A stretch of 38,311 bases of DNA, taken from NCBI GenBank assembly GCA_002343505.1, contig DDQZ01000110.1, forward strand, positions 1 through 38,311, in the 5' to 3' direction. Each line of letters opens with the position of its first letter. Positions within the stretch are counted from its first letter, which is position 1. Positions 22,860-31,464 of this stretch are shown in pieces. Both the position numbers and the translations under genes were made by a program. The stretch is from Verrucomicrobiaceae bacterium UBA2429 (lineage in GTDB: Bacteria; Verrucomicrobiota; Verrucomicrobiia; Verrucomicrobiales; Verrucomicrobiaceae). The notes below the pieces were generated by a model. The model was not told the origin of the DNA. It saw only the letters and a program-made list of their open reading frames with translations, and ran no database searches.

Positions 22860-24401
22860 ATGCCCGATCTCGAAAACCCCTTCGAAGAAACCCTCCTGCG
22901 CCGCAACCGCGCCGAACCCTGCACCGTGGTCATCTTTGGCGCCACCGGCGACCTCACGCACCGCAAACTCATCCCGGCGCTTTATAACATCGCCGCCTGC
23001 GGCGATCTGCCGCCGCAATTCAAAGTGGTCGGCTTCGCCAGGCGCGACAAAACGGACGAGCTTTTCCGCTCGGAGTTGGAGGCGGGAAACCGCAAGAACA
23101 GCCGCCAGGGCCACAACGACGAGCTTTGGGCGAACTTCAGCCACAGCATTCACTACCACCGCAGCGAGTTCGAGGACGTGGAGGGCTACCGCGCCCTGGC
23201 GCGGCTGCTCGACCAGTTCGACGAGGAGCGCGGCGCGCCCGCCAACCGCCTGTTTTACCTGGCCTCCGCGCCGGAGTACTTCAAACCCATCCTGGAGCTG
23301 ATTCGCGAGGCGGGCCTGAACCAGGGAGCCGGCGGATGCTGGGCGCGCGTGGTGTGCGAGAAGCCCTTCGGCAAGGACCTGCAAAGCGCGCGCACGCTCA
23401 ACGAGGTGGTCGCGGGCACCTTCGAGGAGGCGGACACCTACCGCATTGACCACTACCTGGGCAAGGAGACGGCGCAGAACATCATGGTGCTGCGCTTTGC
23501 CAACGCGCTCTTCGAGCCGAACTGGAACAGCCGCTACATTGACCACATCCAGATCACCTGCGCGGAAAACCTGGGCATGGAAGGCGGACGCGGCGGCTAC
23601 TACGACACGGCAGGCGCTCTGCGCGACATGGTGCAGAACCATCTTTTCCAACTGCTCACCCTCGTGGCCATGGAGCCGCCCACCGACCTCAGCGCCGACA
23701 GCGTGCGCGATGAGAAGGTGAAGGTCATCCGCGCCCTGCGCCCGCTCGTGGGACCGGCCGATGTGGGAGCGAACGTGATCCGCGCGCAATACACTTCCGG
23801 CAGCGTGGACGGCCTGCCCCGCGTGGGCTACCGCGAGGAGGACCGTGTGAATCCCGAGTCAAAGACCGAGGCCTATGTGGCGCTGCGGCTGCATGTGAAC
23901 ACATGGCGCTGGCAGGGAGTGCCGTTTTACATCCGCGTGGGCAAGCAGCTCCCGAAAAAGGCCACCGAGATCAGCGTGCATTTCAAAAAACCGCCACAGG
24001 TGCCTTTCGCCACCGCGCAACTGCCCGGCAACAGCGAGAACACGCTCGTCATCCGCATCCAGCCGGACGAGGGCATCGCCCTGCGCATCCTGTGCAAGCA
24101 GCCCGGCCAGGCGCTCTCCATGCAGCAGGTGAAGATGGACTTCCGCTACAGCAGCAGCTTCGGCAGGGCCAGCCCCGAGGCCTACGAGCGCCTCCTGCTC
24201 GACGCGATGGCCGGGGATGCCACGCTCTTCGCACGGCGAGACGAGGTGGAAAACGCCTGGAAGTTCATAGACGAGATCGAGAACGCCTGGCACAAGACCT
24301 CCACGCCGCCGCCCATGTGCGAATACCCCGCAGGAAGCTGGGGGCCGAAGGAGGCTGACCAACTGCTCGCCCAGGACGGGCGCGTCTGGCGGCTGCTGTG
24401 A
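22860..24401 (+). CDS. zwf: Glucose-6-phosphate 1-dehydrogenase
   Basis: The 513-residue product, near the usual length, has the NADP-binding block VVIFGATGDLTHRKLIPALY near residue 22, CEKPFGKDL, the active-site RIDHYLGKE (His198), and the C-terminal domain with VNTWRWQGVPFYIRVGKQLPKK. It oxidises glucose 6-phosphate to 6-phosphogluconolactone and supplies NADPH to the oxidative pentose phosphate pathway. ATG 22860 was preferred to the upstream ATG at 22773 because it gives the normal short lead (MPDLENPFEETLLRRNRAEP) and follows a promoter-like site. The next gene, lpdA, starts 114 bases downstream. Confidence 0.95.
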   Translation: MPDLENPFEETLLRRNRAEPCTVVIFGATGDLTHRKLIPALYNIAACGDLPPQFKVVGFARRDKTDELFRSELEAGNRKNSRQGHNDELWANFSHSIHYHRSEFEDVEGYRALARLLDQFDEERGAPANRLFYLASAPEYFKPILELIREAGLNQGAGGCWARVVCEKPFGKDLQSARTLNEVVAGTFEEADTYRIDHYLGKETAQNIMVLRFANALFEPNWNSRYIDHIQITCAENLGMEGGRGGYYDTAGALRDMVQNHLFQLLTLVAMEPPTDLSADSVRDEKVKVIRALRPLVGPADVGANVIRAQYTSGSVDGLPRVGYREEDRVNPESKTEAYVALRLHVNTWRWQGVPFYIRVGKQLPKKATEISVHFKKPPQVPFATAQLPGNSENTLVIRIQPDEGIALRILCKQPGQALSMQQVKMDFRYSSSFGRASPEAYERLLLDAMAGDATLFARRDEVENAWKFIDEIENAWHKTSTPPPMCEYPAGSWGPKEADQLLAQDGRVWRLL

Positions 24402-24515
24402 ATCTTGCGAACCGGCCCGCGCCCCGGGCAATGCGCATTCGCCTGCGAGGGTAGTCTTTGGTTGAAGTGCCCGCGCGCCTGCGCTTCTCTCGCCCTCGTC
24501 TTTCCCCACACACTC

Positions 24516-25892
24516 ATGAACTACGACCTCATCGTCATCGGCGGCGGGCCTGCGGGCTACGTCGGAGCCATCCGCGCAGCGCAACTCGGCAAGAAGGTGG
24601 CCTGCGTCGAAAACGACCGCGCCGGCGGCACCTGCCTGAACTGGGGTTGCATTCCGACCAAGGCTCTCCTCAAGAACGCCGAGCTGTATCACACCCTCAC
24701 CCATCGCGCGGCGGAGTTCGGCCTGAAGATCGGCAGCATCGAGTATGACTGGTCCAAAGTGATCGGCCGCAGCCGCGGCGTGAGCGACAAGCTCAACAAG
24801 GGCATCGAGTTCCTCTTCAAGAAGAACAAGGTGGACTACCTCAAAGGCACCGCCAGCATCCCCGCCGCAGGCAAGGTGGAAGTCACTGCCGCCGACGGCA
24901 AAAAGGAGACCCACGACGCCGCGAACATCCTCATCGCCACCGGCGCAAAGAGCCGCCCCATGCCCGGCTTCCCCTTCAACGGTAAAACCGTCATCGGCAG
25001 CAAGGAAGCCATGACCTTGGAGAAGCAGCCGAAGAGCGTCATCGTCATCGGCGCGGGTGCCATCGGCATCGAATTCGCCTATTTCTTCAACGCCTACGGC
25101 ACGAAAGTCACCGTCGTCGAAATGATGCCTGACATCCTTCCGGTGGAAGACACCGAAGTCAGCAAGACCCTCGAAAAGAGCCTCACCAAGGCCGGCATCC
25201 GCATCCTCACCAGCACCAAGGTCACCGGCACCTCCGAGGACGGCAAAGGCGTGAAGATCACCGTCGAAGGCGCGGCCAACGAAACGCTGGAGGCCGAGGT
25301 CGCCCTCGTCGCCATCGGCGTCGCTCCGGTGCTTCCCGGCGGCATCGAGCTGAAGCTCAGCGACCGTGGCTGGCTGGAGACCAACGAGCGCTACGAAACC
25401 AGCGTCAAAGGCATCTACGGTGCGGGCGACATCATCGGGCCGCCCTGGCTCGCGCACGTCGCCAGCTACGAGGCCGTGCAATGCGTCGAAGGCCTCTTCA
25501 CCAAGCACAAGCCGAAGAAAGTCGGCGTCTTCCCCGGCTGCACCTACTGCCATCCGCAGGTCGCCAGCATCGGCCTCACCGAGCGTGCCGCGAAGGAAAA
25601 GGGCCTCAAGTTCAAGGTCGGCAAGTTCCCGTACGTCGCCAGCGGCAAGGCCCTCGCCGCCGCCGAGCCGGAAGGCTTCGTGAAAATCCTCTACGGCGAG
25701 CCGCATGGCGAAATCATCGGCGCGCACATGATCGGCAGCGAGAGCACCGAGATGATCGCCGAGATCGGCCTCGCCATGAACCTCGAAGCCACCTGGGACG
25801 AAATCGAAGCCACCATCCACGCCCATCCGACCCTCAGCGAGATGGTCAAGGAAGCCACCGAAGTCGCCAAGGGGCATCCGATTCATGTGTGA
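24516..25892 (+). CDS. lpdA: Dihydrolipoamide dehydrogenase
   Basis: The 458-residue flavoprotein has the FAD loop IVIGGGPAGYVGAIRAAQLG, the redox disulfide GGTCLNWGCIPTK (Cys40, Cys45), the NAD loop VIVIGAGAIGIEFAYFF, the second FAD motif GIYGAGDI, and the C-terminal His-Glu pair in HAHPTLSEM. It reoxidises the lipoyl groups of pyruvate and 2-oxoglutarate dehydrogenase complexes or the glycine cleavage system. E1 and E2 genes are not nearby. The ATG at 24516 is the only start that gives the conserved MNYDLIVIGGG N-terminus. Codon use here is more lysine-AAG and GAA rich than in the neighbours, suggesting high expression. Confidence 0.96.
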   Translation: MNYDLIVIGGGPAGYVGAIRAAQLGKKVACVENDRAGGTCLNWGCIPTKALLKNAELYHTLTHRAAEFGLKIGSIEYDWSKVIGRSRGVSDKLNKGIEFLFKKNKVDYLKGTASIPAAGKVEVTAADGKKETHDAANILIATGAKSRPMPGFPFNGKTVIGSKEAMTLEKQPKSVIVIGAGAIGIEFAYFFNAYGTKVTVVEMMPDILPVEDTEVSKTLEKSLTKAGIRILTSTKVTGTSEDGKGVKITVEGAANETLEAEVALVAIGVAPVLPGGIELKLSDRGWLETNERYETSVKGIYGAGDIIGPPWLAHVASYEAVQCVEGLFTKHKPKKVGVFPGCTYCHPQVASIGLTERAAKEKGLKFKVGKFPYVASGKALAAAEPEGFVKILYGEPHGEIIGAHMIGSESTEMIAEIGLAMNLEATWDEIEATIHAHPTLSEMVKEATEVAKGHPIHV

Positions 25893-25899
25893 GTGAATC

Positions 25900-26307
25900 A
25901 TGAAGGCGATCATCGAACACTTGATTGTGGCGGTGATCGCCGTCGGAATGGCATTCGTTGGCTATTGGCTGATCGGCTGGCACGAACGCCAACTCCATTC
26001 CGGCCAGCAACAGTTCGATTGGATGGAGGAGGGGGCTCTCGTCTATCCCTCGATCATATCGGTGATCGTTTGGATGATTCTTTACCGTGTTTGCCGTCGC
26101 CTGCACTGGCTCGTCTTGCCTGTGATAGGCGTTATCAGCCCTCTGATTGGTGCTGTGTTGTTTTGCATCCCTTGGATGTTATGGCCTTTCTACTTTGTGG
26201 TGAAGCATGCTGTAGTCGTGTTCCCCACCGGCATCGTCTGCGGCTTTCTCGTCTCAATCGCCACCCTGCCGTTCCGTCCAAGCCAGGTGCTGCAAGGCAA
26301 CGCCTGA
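25900..26307 (+). CDS. Small four-helix membrane protein, unknown function
   Basis: The 135-residue product has four hydrophobic segments: about 5-27 (HLIVAVIAVGMAFVGYWLIG), 47-64 (VYPSIISVIVWMILYRV), 69-92 (LHWLVLPVIGVISPLIGAVLF) and 94-122 (WMLWPFYFVVKHAVVVFPTG...). I know no family for it. It begins 7 bases after the lpdA stop. Its DNA is visibly richer in A/T than its neighbours, so it may be a later arrival. The AT-richness partly reflects the hydrophobic codons. The coding call rests on the continuous TM pattern and coherent start. Confidence 0.65.
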   Translation: MKAIIEHLIVAVIAVGMAFVGYWLIGWHERQLHSGQQQFDWMEEGALVYPSIISVIVWMILYRVCRRLHWLVLPVIGVISPLIGAVLFCIPWMLWPFYFVVKHAVVVFPTGIVCGFLVSIATLPFRPSQVLQGNA

Positions 26308-26415
26308 GCACATCCATGCCATGCAATCCGGCATACCTGCATACCTTCCGAACGAGAAGTTCCGCAACGATTACAGGACCTGCGTGGACCAGCCACGGCC
26401 AAGGCAAGTCGGCGG

Positions 26416-26444
26416 TTGCAAAACGCCGCGCTTCTGGCTAACGC
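26416..26444 (+). promoter_or_regulatory. Candidate promoter for the heptose epimerase gene
   Basis: TTGCAA (26416-26421) is followed after 17 bases by TAACGC (26439-26444), or after 16 by CTAACG. Either would start transcription almost at the ATG at 26451, another short-leader arrangement. The -10 is weak. Confidence 0.3.
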
Positions 26445-26450
26445 AGAGCC

Positions 26451-27455
26451 ATGCCCATCCAACCTCAATCTCGCATCCTCGTCACCGGCGGCGCGGGCTT
26501 CATCGGCAGCGCCCTTGTCTGGGAGCTGAACCGGCGCGGCTGCGAGAACATCATTGTCAGCGACCGCCTCTGCACGGATGAAAAGTGGCGCAACCTGGCG
26601 CCGCTGAGGTTTCATGATTACCTGGATGGCGGCGACCTGGAGCGTCTCGCGCGCACCGACCCTTCCGCGCTCGGAAAATTCGACCTGGTGCTCCATCTCG
26701 GCGCCTGCTCCGCCACGACGGAGAAGGACGCCGACTATCTCATGCGCAACAATTACGAGCTGACCAGGGTGCTCTGCGAGTGGGCGCTCGGCCACGACGC
26801 GCGCTTTGTTTACGCCTCCTCCGCCGCCACCTACGGCGACGGCGCGCAGGGCATGGACGACCGGATGGACGATCCGCACCGGCTGCGCCCGCTGAACATG
26901 TACGGCTACTCCAAGCACCTCTTCGACCTGCACGCCCGCCGCACCGGCATGCTCGGCCGCATCGCCGGCCTCAAATACTTCAACGTCTATGGCCCGAACG
27001 AGGACCACAAGGCGGACATGCGCAGCGTCGTGCACAAGGCGCACCGCCAGATCCTCGACACCGGCAGGGTCCAGCTTTTCAAATCCCACCGTCCCGACTA
27101 CCAGGACGGCTGCCAGATGCGCGACTTCCTCTATGTGAAGGACGCGGTGAAAATGACCCTGCATCTGGCGGAGACCACCACCGCCAACGGCGTCTTCAAC
27201 CTCGGCTCGGGCAAAGCCCACACCTGGGTCGAACTCGTCGGGGCCATCTTCGCCGCCATGGGCCGGGAGCCGGTCGTCGAATTCATCGAGATGCCTGCGC
27301 ACCTGCGGGACAAGTACCAGTACCACACCTGCGCGGACATTTCCAAACTGCGCGCCTCCGGATATGAGGAGCCGCTTTTCACTCTGGCCGAAGCCGTGCG
27401 CGACTATGTGCGGGGCTATCTGGAGGCGGACAAGCGGCTGGGTGACGAAGTCTGA
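26451..27455 (+). CDS. rfaD: ADP-L-glycero-D-manno-heptose 6-epimerase
   Basis: The 334-residue short-chain epimerase has the NADP loop ILVTGGAGFIGSALVWELN near residue 9, LHLGACSATTEKDADYLMRNN (diagnostic of RfaD/HldD), the Ser-Tyr-Lys catalytic set in YASSAATYGDG and MYGYSKHLFD, then LKYFNVYGPNEDHKADMRSV and FKSHRPDYQDGCQMRDFLYVKD. It converts ADP-D-glycero-D-manno-heptose to the L-glycero form used in the LPS inner core, so the organism should make heptose-containing LPS. Other heptose genes are not in the window. Confidence 0.95.
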   Translation: MPIQPQSRILVTGGAGFIGSALVWELNRRGCENIIVSDRLCTDEKWRNLAPLRFHDYLDGGDLERLARTDPSALGKFDLVLHLGACSATTEKDADYLMRNNYELTRVLCEWALGHDARFVYASSAATYGDGAQGMDDRMDDPHRLRPLNMYGYSKHLFDLHARRTGMLGRIAGLKYFNVYGPNEDHKADMRSVVHKAHRQILDTGRVQLFKSHRPDYQDGCQMRDFLYVKDAVKMTLHLAETTTANGVFNLGSGKAHTWVELVGAIFAAMGREPVVEFIEMPAHLRDKYQYHTCADISKLRASGYEEPLFTLAEAVRDYVRGYLEADKRLGDEV

Positions 27456-27521
27456 GGCGGATGGTCCGCGCCGGAGTGACAAAGAAAGCGAGTTCAGAGC
27501 GTGCCCGCACGTTTGAACGGG

Positions 27522-29315
27522 ATGAAATGCCTCACTCTCTGCTTATTGACGGCGCTGTTCTGCGCGCGGGCCGTTGCTCAAGACTACTTCAGGCATGACT
27601 CGCGCGCCCTCTCGCAGGCATCGAAGGCGGTCCTCATCACCGATCTTTCGCGGATGCAGCCTCAAGCCGCGCTGATCACCGGCAGGCGGCAGAAGGGCAA
27701 ATGGAAGATGCTGCCCTTTGAGACAGTGGAGATGAAAGGCACGGCGCTTTCGGTTTACAGCGCCACCAATCCGCCGCGCGTCTCGCTGCCATTGCTGGAA
27801 AAGGGCTGGCACTCCGTGCATGTGGGCCTGGCCACGACATCGGGCGGGTTCAACATCGGCGGCAACGGCATCAAGGCGAAGCTCAGCGACGAACCGGTGT
27901 TCCGGCGGCTCGCCAACAACCTCGCCCTGCTGCCAAACCGGCGGGCTGTCATCCAGGAGTGCTTTGTCAGTGTGGCGGAACTCAACGGCCAGTCGCTGGA
28001 GATCGCCCCCATGCCGGGACTGCCGGCGACGGTTTGCTATGTGAAGCTCGTGCCGATGACTGTGGAGGAGGTCGCAGCCAGCCGGGAGAGGTCGAAGCAC
28101 CGCACTTCGATCGCCACCTTTGACGGGCACAGTTGGATATGGCCTTTCAAACCAACGACTGCCGAGGAGTTGGCGGAGGAGTTCCGCGGTTATGAGGACA
28201 CGGACATCGGCAAGTGGTGGTTCCAGGTCACCGGCAGCGACCTGGTGTGCTACCCAAGCAAGGTGGGCACCTACCCCGGCGAGGGCACGGTGGATTTTCC
28301 CACGGGCGCCTATGCCGCGTACACACAGTCGCTGGAGACCTTGTTCAAGGCGGGCGTCAACCCGCTCAAGGTCGCGCGCGACGCCGCGAAGGCGCAGGGC
28401 GCGGAGTTCCATGTCATGCTGCGCCCCGGCGGCTGGGCCGGCTCGATGCCGTATGAGGAGACTTTCAACAGCAGGTTTTATTACGAACACCCCGAATGGC
28501 GCTGCCTTGACCGCGACGGCACCCCGACTTTTTACATGAGCTACGCCGTGCCGGAGGTGCGCCGGCATTTGATTGAGCTGCTTCGCGAGACTCTGGAGCT
28601 GCAGCCCGAGGGAGTCGGATTCCTTTTCAATAGAGGCATGCCGCTGATGCTGTGGGAGGAGGCTTTTTGCGCGCGCTTCAAGGAAATGCACAACGCGGAT
28701 GCCAGATCAGTCGAAGACGACGACCCGCGCATCCAAAGCACGCGCGCGGCGGTCATGACCGGCTTCATGAGGGAGGTGCGCGCCCTGCTGGATGAAACAG
28801 CGGCAAGGCAGGGCCGCAAAGAGCGCTATAAGATCTCGCTCGGCACTTTCGCCAGGGAGGCTGACAACCAGCGCTGGGGCCTTGATCTGCCAAACTGGAT
28901 TCAGCTCGGACTCGTGGATGACATCGCCGTCACATGGTTCGCCTACCACACCTCCTTTGAGAAGACGCCCGGCCAGATTGACATGGACTACTACCGCCGC
29001 ATCACCCAGGGCACGAGCGCAAGGGCCTGGCCGATGGTCATCGCCTGGAAGACAGGCAAACCGAAGGAACTGTGCCAGAAAACCGCCGCCTGGCTCGCCG
29101 ATGGCGCTCCCGGCATCGCCATCTGGGACCCGCAGGTGATGAAGGGCTGGCCCGAAGGCTCGCCGGGAAATGTGTTCGATGTGCTCGGCCGGCTTGGCCA
29201 TAAAGACGATCTCCTGCGCTGGTCGAAAAACGGCGTGCCCTCGCCGCTGTCCGTCCCGCTCACGCGCCTCGACGACAACCATTTCAGCCGCTGGTTTCCA
29301 AACACGGGTTTTTGA
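27522..29315 (+). CDS. Secreted protein with glycoside-hydrolase-like TIM barrel (GHL10-like)
   Basis: The 597-residue product has a signal peptide (MKCLTLCLLTALFCARAVAQ). Residues 25-180 look like a beta-rich domain. From about 210 on, a barrel-like region carries 'GAEFHVMLRPGGWAGSMPYEE', 'YEHPEWRCLDRDGTPTFYMSYAVPEVRRHLIELLRE' and 'GVGFLFNRGMPLMLWEE'. The pattern '(hx)PEWxxxDRDG' followed by 'SYAxPEVRxxLIELLRE' recalls the GHL10/DUF4015-like family of putative glycoside hydrolases. Candidate acidic residues exist, but I cannot assign the catalytic pair. The ATG 27522 is chosen for the signal peptide; a GTG at 27501 is the alternative. It is followed after 86 bases by another secreted protein on the same strand. 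Confidence 0.68.
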   Translation: MKCLTLCLLTALFCARAVAQDYFRHDSRALSQASKAVLITDLSRMQPQAALITGRRQKGKWKMLPFETVEMKGTALSVYSATNPPRVSLPLLEKGWHSVHVGLATTSGGFNIGGNGIKAKLSDEPVFRRLANNLALLPNRRAVIQECFVSVAELNGQSLEIAPMPGLPATVCYVKLVPMTVEEVAASRERSKHRTSIATFDGHSWIWPFKPTTAEELAEEFRGYEDTDIGKWWFQVTGSDLVCYPSKVGTYPGEGTVDFPTGAYAAYTQSLETLFKAGVNPLKVARDAAKAQGAEFHVMLRPGGWAGSMPYEETFNSRFYYEHPEWRCLDRDGTPTFYMSYAVPEVRRHLIELLRETLELQPEGVGFLFNRGMPLMLWEEAFCARFKEMHNADARSVEDDDPRIQSTRAAVMTGFMREVRALLDETAARQGRKERYKISLGTFAREADNQRWGLDLPNWIQLGLVDDIAVTWFAYHTSFEKTPGQIDMDYYRRITQGTSARAWPMVIAWKTGKPKELCQKTAAWLADGAPGIAIWDPQVMKGWPEGSPGNVFDVLGRLGHKDDLLRWSKNGVPSPLSVPLTRLDDNHFSRWFPNTGF

Positions 29316-29345
29316 ACAACTGAAGACCGGGCCTTGTTACCGGAG

Positions 29346-29373
29346 TTGCCGGGAGGCGTTTGGCATCCATGTT
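29346..29373 (+). promoter_or_regulatory. Candidate promoter for the EF-hand/SGNH-type gene
   Basis: TTGCCG (29346-29351) with CATGTT (29368-29373) 16 bases later precedes the ATG at 29402 by about 28 bases. The -10 is weak. Confidence 0.28.
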
Positions 29374-29401
29374 CGACACGAGGCAAAACCATCCACACAC
29401 C

Positions 29402-30454
29402 ATGAAGCACGCCCTTTTGATTCTCCCGCTCGCCGCCCTCGTTCCCGGCGCGTTCCAACTCATCGCGCAGGTCGCCGCCAAAAAAAGCGGCATTGAGGCG
29501 CGGCTGGAGCAGGCGCTGAGGATGTTCCCTGATGCCGACACGGACAAAGACGGCGCGCTTTCCATCAATGAGGCTCTGGCCTATGTGGAAAAACACCCTG
29601 AGGCGCGGGACAAATTCATGGCGCGCGCGGGCTCCGGCAAAAGCAGCTCAAAGCCCGCCTCATTCGCCCCCGGCGCGGAAGGCACCAAGGTCTTCGTCTG
29701 CGCGCACAGCTACATGATCTACACCGCCGACTGGCTGCCGCAGATCGCGCAGGCGGCGGGAGTGGCGCATTTGAAGGCCGGCCAGCAAATGATCGGCGGC
29801 TCGCGCGTGCAGCAGCACTGGGATCTGCCTGATGAAAGGAACCAGGCGAAAAAGGCGCTCCAGGAAGGCATCGTGGATGTGCTCACACTTTCACCGAACC
29901 TGCTGATGCCGGATGAGGGAATAGACCGCTTCACCAGGCTCGGTCTGGAGAAAAATCCGGAGCTGCGCGTGCTCGTGCAGGCATCGTGGGCGCCGCGTGA
30001 CGGCAAGGCCGGAGCCGGCTTTGCCAATGCCATGAGGGACAGCGTCACCGCGGAGGAGATTGACAGCATGCTCGAAGCCCACAACGGCTGGCTGGGTCTG
30101 CTGGAGAAACAAGTCGCCGGCTTGAACTCCGAATTGGGAAGGCCGAGCGTGCGCATCATACCGGCCAGCGCGGCGCTGCATTCACTGCGCAGGCATGTCG
30201 CCGAGGGCAGGGCGCCCGGCGTGTCCAAACAGAGCGAGCTGTTCCGCGACGATCACGGGCATCCCTCCGACATCACCGCCCTGCTCGTGAGCTACTGCCA
30301 TTTTGCCTGCATTTACCAGCGCACTCCCGTGGGCCTGCCAGTGCCTGAGAAACTCAGCGCCCGTCCGCAGTCCAGCGACCTGGTCCGGCTGCTCCAGCAG
30401 ATCGCCTGGGACGCCGTCACAGCGCATCCGATGAGCGGCGTGAAGAAAGCGTGA
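29402..30454 (+). CDS. Secreted EF-hand plus SGNH-type hydrolase-like protein
   Basis: The 350-residue product has a signal-like N-terminus (MKHALLILPLAALVPGAFQLIAQVAA). An EF-hand loop at residues 46-57 (DTDKDGALSINE) has all calcium positions filled. A second domain starts with VFVCAHSYM (about residue 100), where the SGNH nucleophile Ser would be. A late block DDHGHPSDITALLVSYCHFACIYQRTPVGLP matches the C-terminal Asp/His region of SGNH-type esterases, which often end in HPS..G.YL.A..fY..l....PvGLP. The nucleophile assignment is inference. The EF-hand placed before a hydrolase domain is typical of secreted planctomycete and verrucomicrobial proteins. It is convergent with the LysR gene, 14 bases between stops. 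Confidence 0.7.
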   Translation: MKHALLILPLAALVPGAFQLIAQVAAKKSGIEARLEQALRMFPDADTDKDGALSINEALAYVEKHPEARDKFMARAGSGKSSSKPASFAPGAEGTKVFVCAHSYMIYTADWLPQIAQAAGVAHLKAGQQMIGGSRVQQHWDLPDERNQAKKALQEGIVDVLTLSPNLLMPDEGIDRFTRLGLEKNPELRVLVQASWAPRDGKAGAGFANAMRDSVTAEEIDSMLEAHNGWLGLLEKQVAGLNSELGRPSVRIIPASAALHSLRRHVAEGRAPGVSKQSELFRDDHGHPSDITALLVSYCHFACIYQRTPVGLPVPEKLSARPQSSDLVRLLQQIAWDAVTAHPMSGVKKA

Positions 30455-30468
30455 GGAGCCCGGCAGAG

Positions 30469-31371
30469 TCAGAGCATCCTCCTGCCGACCTCCTCGCACA
30501 ACCCGGTGAAGGTGCGCTCGGCGAGGTTCAACGGACGTCCTTTCAGCCAGGCCACCACCCAGCGCCTGCGCAGCTTTGACTTCGGCAGCGGCACCGGCAC
30601 GAGCTGCCCGGCCTCGATCTCCGCGCGCGCGATCCAGCGGGCGGCTATGGCGATGCCCAGGCCGAGTTTGGCCAGCTCCTTGGCCGCCTCGCTGCTGCCC
30701 AGCTCAATGAAGTGGTTCAAGCGCACGCCCTGCCTCAGAAAGAACTCCTGGATCATTTGAAAATTCAGACTGCTGCGGCTGGAGACGATGAAAGTCTCCG
30801 CCGCCGCATCCTTGACCCTCGGCGGCTTCGTCGTCCACGGATGCAAAGGAGACACGAGAAACTCCAGCTCATCCTCCAGCACAGGCTGGCATTCCAGACG
30901 CCCCGCATCCGGCGGGCGCAGCGTCACCGCCAGATCCACTTCATTGTTCAGCAGGCGCTCGATCGTCTGCGGCGTCTCCCCCGGCACGACACGGATTTCA
31001 TATTGAGGGAAGCTCTCCTTAAATTCGCGGAACACGGTGGGAAGGATGAACTGCGAGGCCGCCGGCGTGCAGCCGATGCTCAGCCGCCCGCGCGGTGTGC
31101 GGTCCAGCGCGCCCAGGGCCGCGCGCGCCTGGCCCATCTCTTGAAGGATGGACTCGGCGTGCGGCAGCAGCTCGCGGCCGTGATGCGTCAGATGCACGCT
31201 CTTGCCCTGGCGGTGGAACAACTGGCAGCCCAGGTCATTCTCCAGCGCCTTGATCGCATGGCTGATCGCGCTCTGCGTGAGATGCAGCTCGCGCCCCGCC
31301 TGCGTGAAGCTGCCGCTGCGGGCGAGTGAGATGAAGGCGCGGAGCTGGCGTGTGTCGAGCGGCTGTTCCAT
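30469..31371 (-). CDS. LysR-family transcriptional regulator
   Basis: The 300-residue protein has the LysR winged helix-turn-helix (residues 7-66, with LRAFISLARSGSFTQAGRELHLTQSAISHAIKALE) and a periplasmic-binding-like effector domain (residues 95-295) beginning with RGRLSIGCTPAASQFILP. It is transcribed divergently from the nitrate-transport-type operon, with 93 bases between start codons. LysR proteins typically activate the divergent target operon and repress themselves, so it probably controls this operon. The effector could be nitrate, nitrite or a nitrogen-status metabolite; none can be read off. A dyad suitable for binding is at 31380-31396. Confidence 0.92.
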   Translation of the reverse strand: MEQPLDTRQLRAFISLARSGSFTQAGRELHLTQSAISHAIKALENDLGCQLFHRQGKSVHLTHHGRELLPHAESILQEMGQARAALGALDRTPRGRLSIGCTPAASQFILPTVFREFKESFPQYEIRVVPGETPQTIERLLNNEVDLAVTLRPPDAGRLECQPVLEDELEFLVSPLHPWTTKPPRVKDAAAETFIVSSRSSLNFQMIQEFFLRQGVRLNHFIELGSSEAAKELAKLGLGIAIAARWIARAEIEAGQLVPVPLPKSKLRRRWVVAWLKGRPLNLAERTFTGLCEEVGRRML

Positions 31372-31379
31372 GAGCCGGA

Positions 31380-31396
31380 TTCATACAACATGTGAA
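31380..31396. promoter_or_regulatory. Dyad in the LysR/operon divergent spacer (candidate LysR box)
   Basis: TTCA-N9-TGAA at 31380-31396 is a perfect 4+4 dyad, within the 93-base divergent spacer and just upstream of the LysR ATG. LysR boxes are usually T-N11-A dyads about 15-17 bases long, so spacing and place fit. Not proven. Confidence 0.4.
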
Positions 31397-31432
31397 AAAG
31401 TTTGCGCGTCGTTTCTGCATGACCCTGGCACG

Positions 31433-31449
31433 CTGGCACCTCTGATGCT
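31433..31449 (+). promoter_or_regulatory. Candidate sigma-54 (RpoN) promoter of the nitrate-type operon
   Basis: CTGGCACC at 31433-31440, four bases, and ATGCT at 31445-31449 give the invariant GG-N10-GC spacing (GG 31435-31436, GC 31447-31448). Only two deviations from TGGCACG-N4-TTGCW are seen. A second TGGCACG lies just upstream (31426-31432), without a proper -12 partner. Sigma-54 commonly controls nitrogen assimilation, so context supports it. The start of transcription would be very close to the ATG at 31465. Confidence 0.38.
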
Positions 31450-31464
31450 GATGAGGCTGTCATC

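Noticed and set aside
23859..25913. 684-codon open frame antisense to zwf and lpdA
   Set aside because: High GC favours long antisense frames; the sense genes are complete conserved enzymes and the antisense product shows only compositionally biased residues.
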